A stretch of 49,266 nt of DNA from an uncultured Bacilli bacterium (GCA_947624565.1 CANQKX010000009.1:1-49266), one strand, 5' to 3'; shown: positions 26,111 through 36,583, numbered from the stretch's first letter. Numbers and translations are program-made. The notes: a model not told the origin generated them from the sequence alone.

Positions 26111-26656
26111 TTACTTCTTTTGAATATATATACCCACTTTTCTATATCCATAATTTTTTGATTTTTGAATATCAAAATATTCACAATTAATTTCTTCATC
26201 TACATATTCACATACAACAATTGCATTTCTTTTTAATAATTTTTTTCTATATAGTGTTTTAAATATTTCTGTTATAACATGATTTTCATATGGTGGATCT
26301 AAAAAAACAATATTAAATTTTATTCTATTTTCTTTAAAATAATCAAGGGCATCCATATAATCTTTATTTAAAACTTCACATTTATCTTGTATTTGAAATT
26401 TTTCAATATTCTCTTTAATTATTTTAGTTGCAATTTTATTTTTATCAACAAAATAACACCTTTTTGCTCCATTACTTATTGCCTCTATTCCAAGGTTACC
26501 TGTTCCCGCAAATAAATCTAGACATACACTATCTTTTATATCATTTTGTATTATTGCAAACATAGATTCTTTTACTCTATCCATTGTAGGTCTTGTCCCA
26601 TCAATTGTATAACCTTTTATTTCTCTTCCTCGTAAAGTTCCACTTATAATTTTCAT
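26111..26656 (-). CDS. rsmD: 16S rRNA m2G966 methyltransferase
   Basis: 181 residues from the ATG at 26656 (MKIISGTLRGREI), with AGGTGATT upstream; a longer in-frame start at 26665 is less likely. SAM loop LDLFAGTGNLGIEA and catalytic FLDPPYEN are present, and the RPTMDRVKESMF segment is typical. In Bacillus this gene is ylbH, and the order ylbD-ylbE-ylbF-rsmD is kept here. A terminator lies between it and ylbF. Confidence 0.95.
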   Translation of the reverse strand: MKIISGTLRGREIKGYTIDGTRPTMDRVKESMFAIIQNDIKDSVCLDLFAGTGNLGIEAISNGAKRCYFVDKNKIATKIIKENIEKFQIQDKCEVLNKDYMDALDYFKENRIKFNIVFLDPPYENHVITEIFKTLYRKKLLKRNAIVVCEYVDEEINCEYFDIQKSKNYGYRKVGIYIQKK

Positions 26657-26687
26657 ACTAATCACCTACTTTTAGTATACTTAAAAA

Positions 26688-26709
26688 AAACTACTTACTC
26701 AAGTAGTTT
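26688..26709 (-). terminator. Terminator after ylbF
   Basis: AAACTACTT, loop GAGT, AAGTAGTTT, then eight T on the minus strand. Splits ylbD-E-F from rsmD; a TATACT box for rsmD follows. Confidence 0.88.
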
Positions 26710-26718
26710 CTTTAATTT

Positions 26719-27012
26719 TTAATCTAATACACTTAAAATTATTTTATTTATACTAATTGATAACATTCTTATATCGTTTTGTAATTTCAAAAATTCTTTT
26801 AATTCTTCTATTGAAAATAGTTCTTTTCTTAATTTTTTTATTTCTTCATTAATTGTATTATTTTTTATATATACATCTTTTGAATCAATAAAATTTTTCA
26901 TTAATTTTTTATATTCTTCGTTGTTATTTATTTTATCTTGTAGATTTTTTATTTTTATTATTTCTTCACTCTTATCTATTTTTTCTATTATTTCTTTTGT
27001 TTTTTCTTTCAT
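26719..27012 (-). CDS. ylbF: YlbF/YmcA family protein
   Basis: 97 residues, all helical with the family pattern of an N-terminal I..I..SEE....K.LQD.I..NEEYK.L...F segment. In Bacillus subtilis YlbF joins YmcA and YaaT in a complex with RNase Y that controls RNA processing and development. The call rests on sequence type plus its place between ylbE and rsmD, as in Bacillus. ylbG, normally next, is absent. Confidence 0.8.
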   Translation of the reverse strand: MKEKTKEIIEKIDKSEEIIKIKNLQDKINNNEEYKKLMKNFIDSKDVYIKNNTINEEIKKLRKELFSIEELKEFLKLQNDIRMLSISINKIILSVLD

Positions 27013-27019
27013 TTTACAC

Positions 27020-27241
27020 CTATTTTAAAACATTCATAAAGGTTTTTATTAAATCTAATTTATCCGATAAGTTATTTATTTTATCAGTTGTTGTTAATTT
27101 ATATGTTTCTTTCATTTGTTTAATCATATATTCTATTGATTTTGGATTTCTATTTAAATTTTTATACCAGTATGAATTTTCTCTTAAATATCTTTGAAGC
27201 ATGGGATCGTTTTTTATTCTAAATTGTGTTTCTAAATTCAT
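27020..27241 (-). CDS. ylbE: YlbE-like protein
   Basis: 73 residues. Matches the YlbE pattern: M.QRYLRENSYWYKNLNRNP then a helix and DKINNLSDKLDLIKTF. Function unknown. Its ATG overlaps the ylbD stop by one base, so it is translationally coupled. Confidence 0.8.
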   Translation of the reverse strand: MNLETQFRIKNDPMLQRYLRENSYWYKNLNRNPKSIEYMIKQMKETYKLTTTDKINNLSDKLDLIKTFMNVLK

Positions 27242-27603
27242 TAATCTTCAAATTTTTTATATAGTGGTCTTGGAGTATATGTATCAGTATTTTGCACTTC
27301 ATCTTTTACAACCAAAGATTGAATCAAAGCGAGTGCTTTATTAATATTAGTAATATTTTTTTGAACATTATTTAAGTCTATTTTTTTTACCATTTCTATT
27401 AAATCTGATACTGACATACTTTCTTTTGAACCACCTGATGAATCATCTGAATCATTTATGTATTTATCCCATACATCATTTTCATTCCCATAAAGAGAAT
27501 ATATTTCATAAAATTTTTGCCATGACATTTCATCTGTTTTTACATATCTTATTAATTGTGGATGTTGTTTCACAAATAATTTAAATTCTTCTTTTTTAGA
27601 CAT
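27241..27603 (-). CDS. ylbD: YlbD-like protein
   Basis: 120 residues. The N-terminus KKEEFKLFVKQHPQLIRYVK then SWQKFYEIYSLYGNENDVWD matches YlbD, annotated in Bacillus as a putative spore-coat protein; the C-terminal PRPLYKKFED tail is also typical. Coat function is doubtful here, since no sporulation genes are seen in the window. Start has TAGGTGGTT upstream. Confidence 0.82.
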   Translation of the reverse strand: MSKKEEFKLFVKQHPQLIRYVKTDEMSWQKFYEIYSLYGNENDVWDKYINDSDDSSGGSKESMSVSDLIEMVKKIDLNNVQKNITNINKALALIQSLVVKDEVQNTDTYTPRPLYKKFED

Positions 27604-27655
27604 ATAACCACCTAGTATAATATATGCCTAAATTAAGTAAAATTTACAGTTATTT

Positions 27656-29395
27656 TTACCAGCGACTACCGCCGCCTCCACCTCCTCCTCCACCGGAGAA
27701 TCCACCACCACCAGAGAAGCTACCTCCTCCTGATGTTCCGCTTGATTCATATGGTCTAGAACTCATTGTTGAACTAGCACCCACAAGTGTTCTTGTTAGT
27801 GATGTATTAAATAAAGATGGATTAAATGCACCTGTTGAACCTGAATACATTGTACCAACATACCATGTTGGTGGAGTTAATGTAATAGATTCAAATTTCT
27901 TACTCCATTTATCAGATACACCTAATACATAAGCATATGGTAATATATCGTAAAAATAATTTGGATTATCTTCAACTAATTTTTCTAATTTGTCTTTTTC
28001 TACAAATTCAATATAATGTTTAAATCCTCTTGTTTTCTCGTAGTATTTTGTTGCTTCTTCTGTTCTTTTTTTATTGTTTATCATAAATATAATTCCTAAA
28101 ATAATACATACATATGATAAACATTTATATATAAAATATATTTTCGAATAATTATAATCTAGTCTATAAGTTGTATACTGTAAAAGAAATTCTTGAACAA
28201 ATTTCAAACCAAATATCATAAATATATAAAATAGTATAACTAAAGTATGAGATTTATAATAAATTTTATGAGTTTTTGATAGTTTTAATAATGCAGTTTG
28301 AAGTGTTGTATAAAATTTATCTTTTAAATTTGATTTTTTTACAATACCCTCTTCATTTGCTTCTTTAAATAATCCTTTAAATGTAGTTTTAGCGTAATCT
28401 TTTTCACTTTCATCAATTTCTTTTATTTTCTTAAGTGAAAAATCTGATTTACCATTTTCAATGATTTGTAAATATCCTTTGTTAGCAAAATATATAATTA
28501 ATGATACTATTTGATTATTTTCAGTTGCTCCCTTATATAAATAACCTATTTCTGCTGATGACAAATCATCAGGCGCTACATATTCTGGAACTAATAAATC
28601 TTTTTTTCTATAACTATATTTCGTAAATAAATATATACCTAATACAATTAATACAATAGATAATGTAAATAAACTAATTACTATTAATTGTGTTGGATCA
28701 AATACTTCTCTTTCATTTTTAAAATATCCTTCTGGTAATTCAATTCTAACAGTTAATGCTTCATAAGCAGTAAGTGCATAATTAAAATATGAATTTTCTT
28801 CAACATATCCAGTTATTGTATTTTCATTTATATCATATTTTACATCTTCATAATAAGTTGATCCATAACGACCTATAGTAAAATTAACTAATGATTCATC
28901 AAATGATTTTGGCATATGTATTTTAAATGTTACATTTTGTATATTAGTTGTCCATTCATTCCCAATTATATTAAAATATAAATCATCATATTCATCTAAA
29001 TTATCATCACCAATATCATAATCATACTTAATAATATATTGCTTTTTTCCAGTTATTGTTTTTGATGGATTACCTATTTTAAGTTCTAAATTTTCTTTTG
29101 TTTTACTAGTTGTATACTCTTCATTTATTTTGATATTTGATATTTTTGCTTTTGTTTCTATAGTAAAATCTTTTCTTTGATATTTATTTTTTATAGGAAT
29201 TTGTCTTTTTATACCATGACTTTCTAAAGTAAAATTTACATCTATTGTTTCTGTTACATTAAGTACATTATTTTCGTTTACTATTATATCTACGTTATAC
29301 TTTTCTATTATATAACCACTATCTGCATTAACATGAAGTGGTAATAAAAATAGAAAAAAAGATATAAAAAGTAACTTCATAAAATTATTTTTCAT
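27656..29395 (-). CDS. DUF2207 membrane protein with glycine-rich tail
   Basis: 579 residues. Signal peptide (1-24, ending HVNADS), a long extracytoplasmic DUF2207 domain (about 25-225, VDIIVNENNVLNVTETIDV; GIKRQIPI), a membrane helix at about 232-255, a cytoplasmic stretch, two more helices near 385-435, and a C-terminal tail of repeated SGGG and GGGG ending GSRW. Function unknown. It follows lemA by 13 bp, the usual pairing of these families. The tail produces a proline-rich frame on the opposite strand that is not a gene. Confidence 0.9.
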   Translation of the reverse strand: MKNNFMKLLFISFFLFLLPLHVNADSGYIIEKYNVDIIVNENNVLNVTETIDVNFTLESHGIKRQIPIKNKYQRKDFTIETKAKISNIKINEEYTTSKTKENLELKIGNPSKTITGKKQYIIKYDYDIGDDNLDEYDDLYFNIIGNEWTTNIQNVTFKIHMPKSFDESLVNFTIGRYGSTYYEDVKYDINENTITGYVEENSYFNYALTAYEALTVRIELPEGYFKNEREVFDPTQLIVISLFTLSIVLIVLGIYLFTKYSYRKKDLLVPEYVAPDDLSSAEIGYLYKGATENNQIVSLIIYFANKGYLQIIENGKSDFSLKKIKEIDESEKDYAKTTFKGLFKEANEEGIVKKSNLKDKFYTTLQTALLKLSKTHKIYYKSHTLVILFYIFMIFGLKFVQEFLLQYTTYRLDYNYSKIYFIYKCLSYVCIILGIIFMINNKKRTEEATKYYEKTRGFKHYIEFVEKDKLEKLVEDNPNYFYDILPYAYVLGVSDKWSKKFESITLTPPTWYVGTMYSGSTGAFNPSLFNTSLTRTLVGASSTMSSRPYESSGTSGGGSFSGGGGFSGGGGGGGGGSRW

Positions 29396-29408
29396 ATCTT
29401 CCTCCTAT

Positions 29409-29954
29409 TTAAAATTCTACTTTAACATTCTTCCTTTGTTCATCTTCAGCAGTAAACATACTCATTTCTTTATGAGAAAATAATTTAGCTACTATACAAT
29501 TTGGTATAACTTTTATTGCATAATTATAATCTCTTGCTGCTGCATTATAATATTTTCTAGCACCTGCAAGTTCTGTTTCTATCTTTGTTAGATCATTTTG
29601 TAAATTTAAAAAATTTGTATTTGCTTTTAAATCTGGATAACTTTCAGCAAGAGCAAATAGTTTTCCTATTGCTTGTGTTACCTTATTATCAGCATCTATT
29701 TTGTCATCTACACCTTGGGCACTAACTGCATTGTTTCTAGCATTAATTACTTCTTCTAAAGTTTCTTTTTCATGTTTTGCATAGCCTTTTACAGTATTAA
29801 CTATATTAGGAATTAAATCATATCTTTTAACTAGTTGTACATCAATATCAGCAAATGCATTTTCAGCTTGCATTTTCTTTTTAACTAAAGAATTTTGTAC
29901 ACCAATTACCCATAATATTAATAATACTACAATTACTACTATAATCCATACCAT
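29409..29954 (-). CDS. lemA: LemA family protein
   Basis: 181 residues from the ATG at 29954 (MVWIIVVIVVLLIL) with GGAAGGTGAT upstream; the longer frame start at 29978 lies before the predicted transcription start and is rejected. One N-terminal membrane helix, then helical bundle with NSLVKKKMQAENAFADIDVQ and KRYDLIPNIVNTVKGYAKHE, the family signature. Function unclear in bacteria; often encoded with DUF2207 proteins, as here. Confidence 0.92.
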   Translation of the reverse strand: MVWIIVVIVVLLILWVIGVQNSLVKKKMQAENAFADIDVQLVKRYDLIPNIVNTVKGYAKHEKETLEEVINARNNAVSAQGVDDKIDADNKVTQAIGKLFALAESYPDLKANTNFLNLQNDLTKIETELAGARKYYNAAARDYNYAIKVIPNCIVAKLFSHKEMSMFTAEDEQRKNVKVEF

Positions 29955-29976
29955 ATATATCACCTTCCTTATCAAC

Positions 29977-30005
29977 ATTATATATTATATTTTATTTTTA
30001 GTAAA
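29977..30005 (-). promoter_or_regulatory. Promoter of lemA-DUF2207
   Basis: Minus strand: -35 TTTACT (30000-30005), 17-bp spacer, -10 TATAAT (29977-29982). It separates this pair from parC upstream. Confidence 0.75.
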
Positions 30006-30022
30006 TATATTTTTATATCTTT

Positions 30023-32566
30023 TTACATTTTAAAATCATCTAAAAAATCATCTATAGTCATCATTCTATCATCTATTTCTTTTAACGATATATTTTCTTT
30101 TGGAACCTCTTCTATTACTTTTGTTTCATCATTTATACTATCCTTTGTTAATAATTCTTGGATAATAAATACATCTTTTATTTTTGTTTTTGATATATTT
30201 GATCCAGTTGCATGTCTATCATTAATAGATATTTCAGAATTTTTTATTATTTTTATACCATTTGCATTTATTATTCCAATTTTATCTTTAGTATTTGTTA
30301 TAAACCCTTTTATTATTTTATGTGGATTTGTTTTTACTTCTCTTATAATTTGTAAACCTCTTCTTGCTCTTGTTGATTTTTCAAGTTCACTAAGTTTTAC
30401 TCTTTTTGATGTCATTTTATCAGTAAATACAGTTACATATTCACTTAAATTATTAAATAAGAATCCACTTACTACATAATCATCTTTTAAATTAATTGAT
30501 TTAACACCAGAAGATTTAATACCTGTAACTGGTACTTCTGATGAACTATACCATAATGCATATCCATTATTAGTTATTACTAGTACTTCTTTATCATTTG
30601 AATTAGTTACATTTATAACTTTATCATCATCTTTTAATTTTATACAAGATATTTCTTTAGAATATCTTGATACTTTAAATTCAGATATATCTGTTTTCTT
30701 TATCATACCATTTTTAGTAAATATAGTTACTTGATTTGGTTTATCAAAATCATATATAGGTATACATGATACTATATTTTCTTGTGATTTTATATTTATT
30801 ATATTACTAACATGTTTTCCTAAATCTTTCCATTTTAAATCAGGAAGTTCATGAACAGGAATGAATAAATAGTTACCTAAATCAGTAAATAATAATATTG
30901 TATCAAGAGTATTTAATTCATATAAACCAATTACATAATCATTTTCTTTTAAAATTATATCTTCATTATTTGATGAAGAATAACTCTTTTTAGAGACTCT
31001 TTTTACATATCCCTCTTTAGTTACTAATACTATAACATCTTCCTTAGGTATCATTAAATTAGTATCTATTTTTATTTCCGTTACTTCATCTTTTATTATA
31101 GTTTGTCTTTCTTTTGAATATTCTTTCTTTATTTCAAGTAATTCTTTTTTCATTTGTCTAAATAATACTTTCTTATCAGATAATACTGAATTTAAAAATT
31201 CAATTATTTTTTCTAGATTTTTCTTTTCTTCTTCTAATGCCAAAACATCTGTATTAGTTAATCTATAAAGTTTCATATCTACAATTGCAGTTGCTTGTTC
31301 TGTAGTAAATTCAAATTCTTTAACTAAATTATTAATAGCATCTAATCTATTACTACTTTTTCTAATACATGATATTACTTCATCTAGTATACTCATTGCT
31401 TTTAAATAACCATCTACAATATGCATTCTAACTTTTGCATGTTCTAAATCAAATTTACTTCTTCTTGTTATTACATCAATTTGATGAGCAATATATGCAT
31501 CTAATATTTCAACTATACCGACTAACTTTGGTCTTCTATTTACTATTGCAATCATATTAAAACTATATGATATTTGCATTTCAGTATTTTTAAGTAAATA
31601 ATTAAGTATTAAATTGCTATTAGCATCTTTTTTTAAATCAATAACTATTCTAAGATCTCCTCTTGCTGTTTCATCTCTTGCATCAACAATACCATCTATT
31701 TTCTTTTCTATTCTAATATCATTTATTTTTTTTACTAAATTTGATTTATTAACCTCATATGGTATTTGAGTAATAACTATTTGATGACTACCTTTTTCTT
31801 TAATTATTTCATATTTACATTTAACATTTATTTTACCTTTACCAGTCTTATATGCTTCTTCTATTTGCTTTTTTCCTTCTATTATTCCACCTGTTGGAAA
31901 ATCTGGTCCTTTAATAATATCAAATATTTCTTCAAATGAACAATTAGGTTTTTCTATTCTATAAATAGTAGCGTCTATTACTTCTTGTAAGTTATGAGGT
32001 GGAATATTAGTAGCATATCCTGCGCTTATACCTGTAGATCCATTAACTAAAAGGTTAGGAAATCTACAAGGAAGAACTGTAGGTTCAACTCTTGTATCAT
32101 CATAGTTAGGTGCCATATTAACAGTACCTTTTTCTATATCTTTTAAAAGTTCATTACTTATTTTAGAAAGTCTTGCTTCTGTATAACGCATAGCAGCTGC
32201 TGAATCTCCATCCATAGATCCATTATTACCATGCATATCAATATATGGAGTCATTAATTTCCAATATTGACTCATTCTAACCATCGCATCATATATAGAT
32301 GAATCTCCATGTGGATGATAATTACCCATTATTTCACCTACTGCTTTGGCACTTTTTCTATATTTCTTATCATATGTATTTTTACTTTCATACATACCAT
32401 ATAAAATTCTTCTTTGAACAGGTTTAAGACCATCTCTTACATCAGGAAGAGCTCTATCTTGTATTATTTCTTTACAATAAGATGCAAATCTATCACCCAT
32501 TATTTCTTCAAGTGAATAATCATGTATTCTTTGAACAATATTACTATCTTCTTTTTTCTTAACCAT
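30023..32566 (-). CDS. parC: DNA topoisomerase IV subunit A
   Basis: 847 residues. Decatenates daughter chromosomes. Catalytic Tyr128 in [12 protein letters not shown]. The segment [20 protein letters not shown] with Ser89 and Asp93 is the quinolone-binding region in its sensitive form. I call ParC rather than GyrA because of [17 protein letters not shown], the [11 protein letters not shown] spelling, the pairing with parE, and the lack of a canonical GyrA box; [11 protein letters not shown] is a degenerate version. Starts 15 bp after parE. Confidence 0.93.
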   Translation of the reverse strand: MVKKKEDSNIVQRIHDYSLEEIMGDRFASYCKEIIQDRALPDVRDGLKPVQRRILYGMYESKNTYDKKYRKSAKAVGEIMGNYHPHGDSSIYDAMVRMSQYWKLMTPYIDMHGNNGSMDGDSAAAMRYTEARLSKISNELLKDIEKGTVNMAPNYDDTRVEPTVLPCRFPNLLVNGSTGISAGYATNIPPHNLQEVIDATIYRIEKPNCSFEEIFDIIKGPDFPTGGIIEGKKQIEEAYKTGKGKINVKCKYEIIKEKGSHQIVITQIPYEVNKSNLVKKINDIRIEKKIDGIVDARDETARGDLRIVIDLKKDANSNLILNYLLKNTEMQISYSFNMIAIVNRRPKLVGIVEILDAYIAHQIDVITRRSKFDLEHAKVRMHIVDGYLKAMSILDEVISCIRKSSNRLDAINNLVKEFEFTTEQATAIVDMKLYRLTNTDVLALEEEKKNLEKIIEFLNSVLSDKKVLFRQMKKELLEIKKEYSKERQTIIKDEVTEIKIDTNLMIPKEDVIVLVTKEGYVKRVSKKSYSSSNNEDIILKENDYVIGLYELNTLDTILLFTDLGNYLFIPVHELPDLKWKDLGKHVSNIINIKSQENIVSCIPIYDFDKPNQVTIFTKNGMIKKTDISEFKVSRYSKEISCIKLKDDDKVINVTNSNDKEVLVITNNGYALWYSSSEVPVTGIKSSGVKSINLKDDYVVSGFLFNNLSEYVTVFTDKMTSKRVKLSELEKSTRARRGLQIIREVKTNPHKIIKGFITNTKDKIGIINANGIKIIKNSEISINDRHATGSNISKTKIKDVFIIQELLTKDSINDETKVIEEVPKENISLKEIDDRMMTIDDFLDDFKM

Positions 32567-32581
32567 TATTTCACCTACTTA

Positions 32582-34483
32582 CTATATCTTGTAATTATCT
32601 TCTAAAGAAAACTCTACATTTTCTTCTATCCATTCTTTTCTTGGTTCTACACTATCACCCATTAAAACTGAAACTCTCTTTTCAGCAAGAGCAGCATCAG
32701 TTATCTTTACTCTTATTAAAAGTCTTGATTCAGGATTCATTGTAGTATCCCATAATTGATTAGCATCCATTTCTCCTAAACCTTTATATCTTTGAATATC
32801 AATTGGCTTTTTAGAACTTGTATACTCTTTTAATTCTTCATCTGAGTATGCATATATAACTTCATTTTTACTAAATTCTATTTTATAAAGTGGAGGTGTT
32901 GCAATATAAAGTTTACCTGCTTCAATTAAAGGTCTCATATATCTATAGAAGAAAGTTATTAATAAAACTTGAATATGTGATCCATCTACGTCAGCATCTG
33001 TCATTATTATAATTTTGTCATAATTACAATCTTTTATATCAAAATCTGTACCTACTCCTGCGCCTATTGTATAAATTAAAGTATTTATTTCTGCATTTTT
33101 ATATGCTTCTTCTATTTTTGCTTTTTCAGTATTAAGTACTTTACCACGTAATGGTAATATCGCTTGATATCTTCTATCTCTTCCTGTTTTAGCAGAACCT
33201 CCTGCTGAATCCCCCTCTACTATAAATAATTCATTTTTAGTAGGATCTTTCTTTTGTGCAGGAGCAAGTTTATCACTTATATTTTTTTCTTTTTTACCAC
33301 CTTTTTCCTTTCTTGCTTCATCTCTTGCTTTTCTTGCCGCTTCTCTTGCTACTTTACCTTTTAATGCTTTATTAATAATTGTAACTGCAGTTTCTTTATT
33401 TTCTTCTAAATAATATCCTAGTTTTTCTGTAACTATATTTTCAACAACTGTTTTTGCAATTGGAGTTCCTAACTTACCTTTTGTTTGTCCTTCAAATTGT
33501 AAAAGTGATTCTGGTATTTTAAGAGATATTACAGCAGTTAATCCTTCCCTTACATCTGATCCTTCAAAGTTTTTATCTTTTGCTTTTAAATATCCATTTG
33601 CTTTAGCATATTCATTAAATACTTTAGTTATTGCAGTTTTAAATCCTACTTCATGTGATCCACCATCTGCTGTTTTTACATTATTAACAAATGAAACAAT
33701 ACTTTCATTATAACTATCTGTATATTGCATTGCAATTTCTACTTGTATATTATCTTTTTGCGCAGAAAAATGAAATACATCATGAAGAGATACTTTACCT
33801 TCATTTATATATTCCGTAAATGATTTAATACCATTTTCATAATGATATGTAACTTCTTTTTTATCTACTTCATCTATTACTGTTACAGTTAAATCTTTAA
33901 GTAAAAATGCAGATTCTTGCATTCTTTCACAAATTGTAGTAAAGGAAAAATTAGTTGTTGAAAATATTTCATCATCAGGCATAAATCTAACAGTTGTACC
34001 TGTTTTATTAGTAGAGCCTATTTTTTTTAAATCAGTATCAACTTCTCCACCATTTTTAAAACTAATAGTATATTCTCCACCATCTCTTTTAGATGTTACA
34101 ATCATCCATTTAGAAAGCGCATTAACTACAGATGCTCCTACACCATGAAGTCCTCCAGATACTTTATAGTTTCCTTCTTCAAATTTACCACCAGCATGTA
34201 ATATTGTATATATAACTTCTACAGTACTTTTACCTGTTTCATGCTTTCCAACGGGTACACCTCGTCCATCATCAGATACACTAACTGATCCATCGGTATG
34301 AAGAATAATTTTAATATTTTTACCATATCCATTCATTACTTCATCCATTGAATTATCAACTATTTCCCATACTAAATGATGTAACCCTCTTTTGTCTGTT
34401 GAACCAATATACATACCCGGTCTTTTTCTTACTGCTTCTAAACCTTCTAGTACTTTTATTGATTTTTCATTATATTCTGCCAT
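32582..34483 (-). CDS. parE: DNA topoisomerase IV subunit B
   Basis: 633 residues. GHKL ATPase domain with EIVDNSMDEVMNG, SDDGRGVPVG and GGLHGVGASVVNALS; TOPRIM domain with EGDSAGGSAKTGRDR and MTDADVDGSHI; C-terminal RYKGLGEMDANQLWDTTM. STDKRGLHHLVWEIVDNSMD is of the ParE type. First gene of the parE-parC operon. Confidence 0.94.
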   Translation of the reverse strand: MAEYNEKSIKVLEGLEAVRKRPGMYIGSTDKRGLHHLVWEIVDNSMDEVMNGYGKNIKIILHTDGSVSVSDDGRGVPVGKHETGKSTVEVIYTILHAGGKFEEGNYKVSGGLHGVGASVVNALSKWMIVTSKRDGGEYTISFKNGGEVDTDLKKIGSTNKTGTTVRFMPDDEIFSTTNFSFTTICERMQESAFLLKDLTVTVIDEVDKKEVTYHYENGIKSFTEYINEGKVSLHDVFHFSAQKDNIQVEIAMQYTDSYNESIVSFVNNVKTADGGSHEVGFKTAITKVFNEYAKANGYLKAKDKNFEGSDVREGLTAVISLKIPESLLQFEGQTKGKLGTPIAKTVVENIVTEKLGYYLEENKETAVTIINKALKGKVAREAARKARDEARKEKGGKKEKNISDKLAPAQKKDPTKNELFIVEGDSAGGSAKTGRDRRYQAILPLRGKVLNTEKAKIEEAYKNAEINTLIYTIGAGVGTDFDIKDCNYDKIIIMTDADVDGSHIQVLLITFFYRYMRPLIEAGKLYIATPPLYKIEFSKNEVIYAYSDEELKEYTSSKKPIDIQRYKGLGEMDANQLWDTTMNPESRLLIRVKITDAALAEKRVSVLMGDSVEPRKEWIEENVEFSLEDNYKI

Positions 34484-34516
34484 TACTATATTCTCCTTTA
34501 CTTTCCACTATAAGTG

Positions 34517-34546
34517 ATTATATCATAAAAATAAAAGGAAAAACAA
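34517..34546 (-). promoter_or_regulatory. Promoter of parE-parC
   Basis: Minus strand: -35 TTGTTT (34541-34546), 18-bp spacer, -10 TATAAT (34517-34522). Confidence 0.7.
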
Positions 34547-34578
34547 GAAATTTTACATTTTATTTATGTAAAGAAAAA

Positions 34579-34596
34579 GAGAAATTTTAATTTCCC
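34579..34596 (-). terminator. Terminator of rpsB-tsf
   Basis: GGGAAATT, AA, AATTTCTC with one G-U pair, then CTTTTTCTTT on the minus strand, directly after the tsf stop. Confidence 0.75.
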
Positions 34597-35469
34597 TTAT
34601 CCATTTATCTGACTCATAACTTCTTCTACGAAGTTTTCTTCTTTTTTTTCTATACCTTCTCCAACCTCAAAACGTATCATATTTACTATTGAACCATTAT
34701 TATTTGCAACATATGATTTAACTGTTTCATCTGGATTTTTAACAAAATCTTGTTCTTCTAGGCATATTTCTTTATAAAATTTATTTATACGACCTTTAAC
34801 CATTTTTTCAGCTATATCTGCAGGTTTTCCTTCATTAATTGCTTGTTCTTTTAATATATTAGTTTCTTTTTCAACTTCATCTGATGGTACATCTTCAATT
34901 CTTACATACTTAGGTCTCATTGCAGCACTATGCATAGATACATCTTTTGCTACATCACTATTTGCACCTTCAACTAAAGTTAAAACTGATATCTTCCCAC
35001 CCATATGAATATAACTACCAAAATTTTGTGAATCAGTTTTTGTAAGTCTTGCAAATCTTCTAAAACTAATTTTTTCACCTATAGTAGCAGTCATATTAAC
35101 AAGTGTATCATTTAATGTTCCTTCTGCTGTTTTTAACTCGTTTGCCTCTTGTAATGTTTTTACATCATTATCAACTATTAACTTTGCAATTGTATTTACT
35201 AAATTTACAAATTTTTCGTTTTTAGCAACAAAATCTGTTTCGCAGTTTACTTCAACAACACAAGCATTATTACCTTCAATTAAAACAGTACTTAATCCTT
35301 CTGCAGCTATTCTATCTGCTTTTTTAGCAGCTTTACTAATTCCTTTTTCTCTTAAATAATCAATTGCTTTATCTATATTTCCATCAGTTGCTTCTAATGC
35401 TTTTTTACAATCCATTAATCCCGCACCTGACATATCTCTTAATTCTTTTATTAAACTTGCATTAACCAT
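34597..35469 (-). CDS. tsf: Translation elongation factor Ts
   Basis: 290 residues. Nucleotide exchange factor for EF-Tu. N-terminal UBA-like part (LIKELRDMSGAGLMDCKKAL), core with VVEVNCETDFVAKNEKF and HMGGKISVLTLVEG, and the C-terminal LEEQDFVKNPDETV motif. Follows rpsB by 22 bp as in most bacteria. Confidence 0.97.
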   Translation of the reverse strand: MVNASLIKELRDMSGAGLMDCKKALEATDGNIDKAIDYLREKGISKAAKKADRIAAEGLSTVLIEGNNACVVEVNCETDFVAKNEKFVNLVNTIAKLIVDNDVKTLQEANELKTAEGTLNDTLVNMTATIGEKISFRRFARLTKTDSQNFGSYIHMGGKISVLTLVEGANSDVAKDVSMHSAAMRPKYVRIEDVPSDEVEKETNILKEQAINEGKPADIAEKMVKGRINKFYKEICLEEQDFVKNPDETVKSYVANNNGSIVNMIRFEVGEGIEKKEENFVEEVMSQING

Positions 35470-35491
35470 TTTATATCCTCCTTTTAGATTC

Positions 35492-36430
35492 CTATTTATT
35501 TAAAACTTCTAAAAGTTCACTTTTCTTAAGTTTACTATAACCTTCTATACCTTGAGCTTTAGCCATTTCTTTTAATTCAGCAACTGTCTTTTTAGATAAA
35601 TCTATCTTTTCTTCGGCTTTGACTTCTTCAACAGTTTCTTTAACTTCTTCTTTTTTCTGCTCTTTTACTTCAGGTTTTTTTGTTTCTTTATTTGTATCTT
35701 TATTAGAATTTTTTAATTTATCATCATCAGTTAAGAAATCAACCATTTCTCTATCTGTTCCTTCATTAATTGCATTAGCAAGTACTCCCAAAATAATTTT
35801 AACAGCTCTTACTGCATCATCATTCGCAGGTATTACATAATCAACTAAATCTGGATCACAATTTGTATCTACAATACCAAATACTGGTATACCAAGTTTT
35901 CTTGCTTCTTTTATTGCAATATATTCCTTTTTAGGATCAACAATAATCATTGCATCTGGTATTTTTTTCATGTTTCTAATACCACAGAAATATGAATTTA
36001 ATTTATCATATTCCTTTCTTATCTTAATAACTTCTTTTTTAGGAAGTAAATCAAGAGTACCATTTGCTTGCATTTTTTCAACTTGATCTAAATAACCTAT
36101 TCTTCTTCTAATTGTTCTAAAGTTAGTTAAAGTACCTCCAAGCCATCTTTCAGTTACATAATAACTATCAGATCTAACTGCTTCTTCCATAGATGCTTCT
36201 TGTGCTTGTTTTTTTGTACCAACAAAAATAACTTTACCACCATTTTGAGATATTTCTCTTAAAGCATTATATGCTTCTTCAATTTTCTTAACTGTTTTTT
36301 GTAAATCTATTATATAGATACCTTCTCTTGCTGTAAAAATATATTCTTTCATTTTTGGATTCCATCTTTTTGTTTGATGACCAAAATGAACACCAGCTTC
36401 TAATAAATAACCCATTGAAACTACTGCCAT
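35492..36430 (-). CDS. rpsB: Ribosomal protein S2 with C-terminal SAP/Rho-N-like extension
   Basis: 312 residues, about 60 longer than usual S2. The S2 core covers residues 1-235 ([54 protein letters not shown]). A charged linker rich in Lys and Glu follows, then a small helical domain at about 275-312 ([31 protein letters not shown]) of the SAP or Rho-N type, which binds nucleic acid in other proteins. Start has AAGGAGGAAT upstream and a structured leader. Confidence 0.96.
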   Translation of the reverse strand: MAVVSMGYLLEAGVHFGHQTKRWNPKMKEYIFTAREGIYIIDLQKTVKKIEEAYNALREISQNGGKVIFVGTKKQAQEASMEEAVRSDSYYVTERWLGGTLTNFRTIRRRIGYLDQVEKMQANGTLDLLPKKEVIKIRKEYDKLNSYFCGIRNMKKIPDAMIIVDPKKEYIAIKEARKLGIPVFGIVDTNCDPDLVDYVIPANDDAVRAVKIILGVLANAINEGTDREMVDFLTDDDKLKNSNKDTNKETKKPEVKEQKKEEVKETVEEVKAEEKIDLSKKTVAELKEMAKAQGIEGYSKLKKSELLEVLNK

Positions 36431-36444
36431 AATTCATTCCTCCT

Positions 36445-36531
36445 TTTGTTTTTTCTTCCAGATATATCTTCTTTACTCTCCACCATAAGGCACTAGGTTT
36501 GTAAATCAATATCTGTGTTTTTTTCAAAGCC
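36445..36531 (-). promoter_or_regulatory. Structured rpsB leader, candidate S2 autoregulatory RNA
   Basis: The leader of about 100 nt folds into nested stems: P1 CAGATAT (36509-36515) with ATATCTG (36459-36465); P2 TTTAC (36501-36505) with GTAAA (36472-36476); inside, CCTAGTGCCTTATGGTGG makes CC/GG pairs around a TTAT loop with an asymmetric bulge. No terminator is formed, so any control would act at translation. S2 is known to repress its own operon through the leader in other bacteria; this fold was read by eye. Confidence 0.5.
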
Positions 36532-36537
36532 AAAATT

Positions 36538-36566
36538 ATTATATCACAACAAAAATAATGTGTAAA
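36538..36566 (-). promoter_or_regulatory. Promoter of rpsB-tsf
   Basis: Minus strand: -35 TTTACA (36561-36566), 17-bp spacer, -10 TATAAT (36538-36543). Confidence 0.85.
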
Positions 36567-36583
36567 TAATAATATTTACTTTT

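Noticed and set aside
27624-27932. Proline-rich open frame on the plus strand
   Set aside because: It is the antisense of the glycine-rich DUF2207 tail; polyproline arises from GGN codons read backwards.
36288-36533. Open frame across the rpsB start and leader
   Set aside because: Out of frame with rpsB, which is unmistakable; its start would be at the predicted transcription start and its sequence has no family features.
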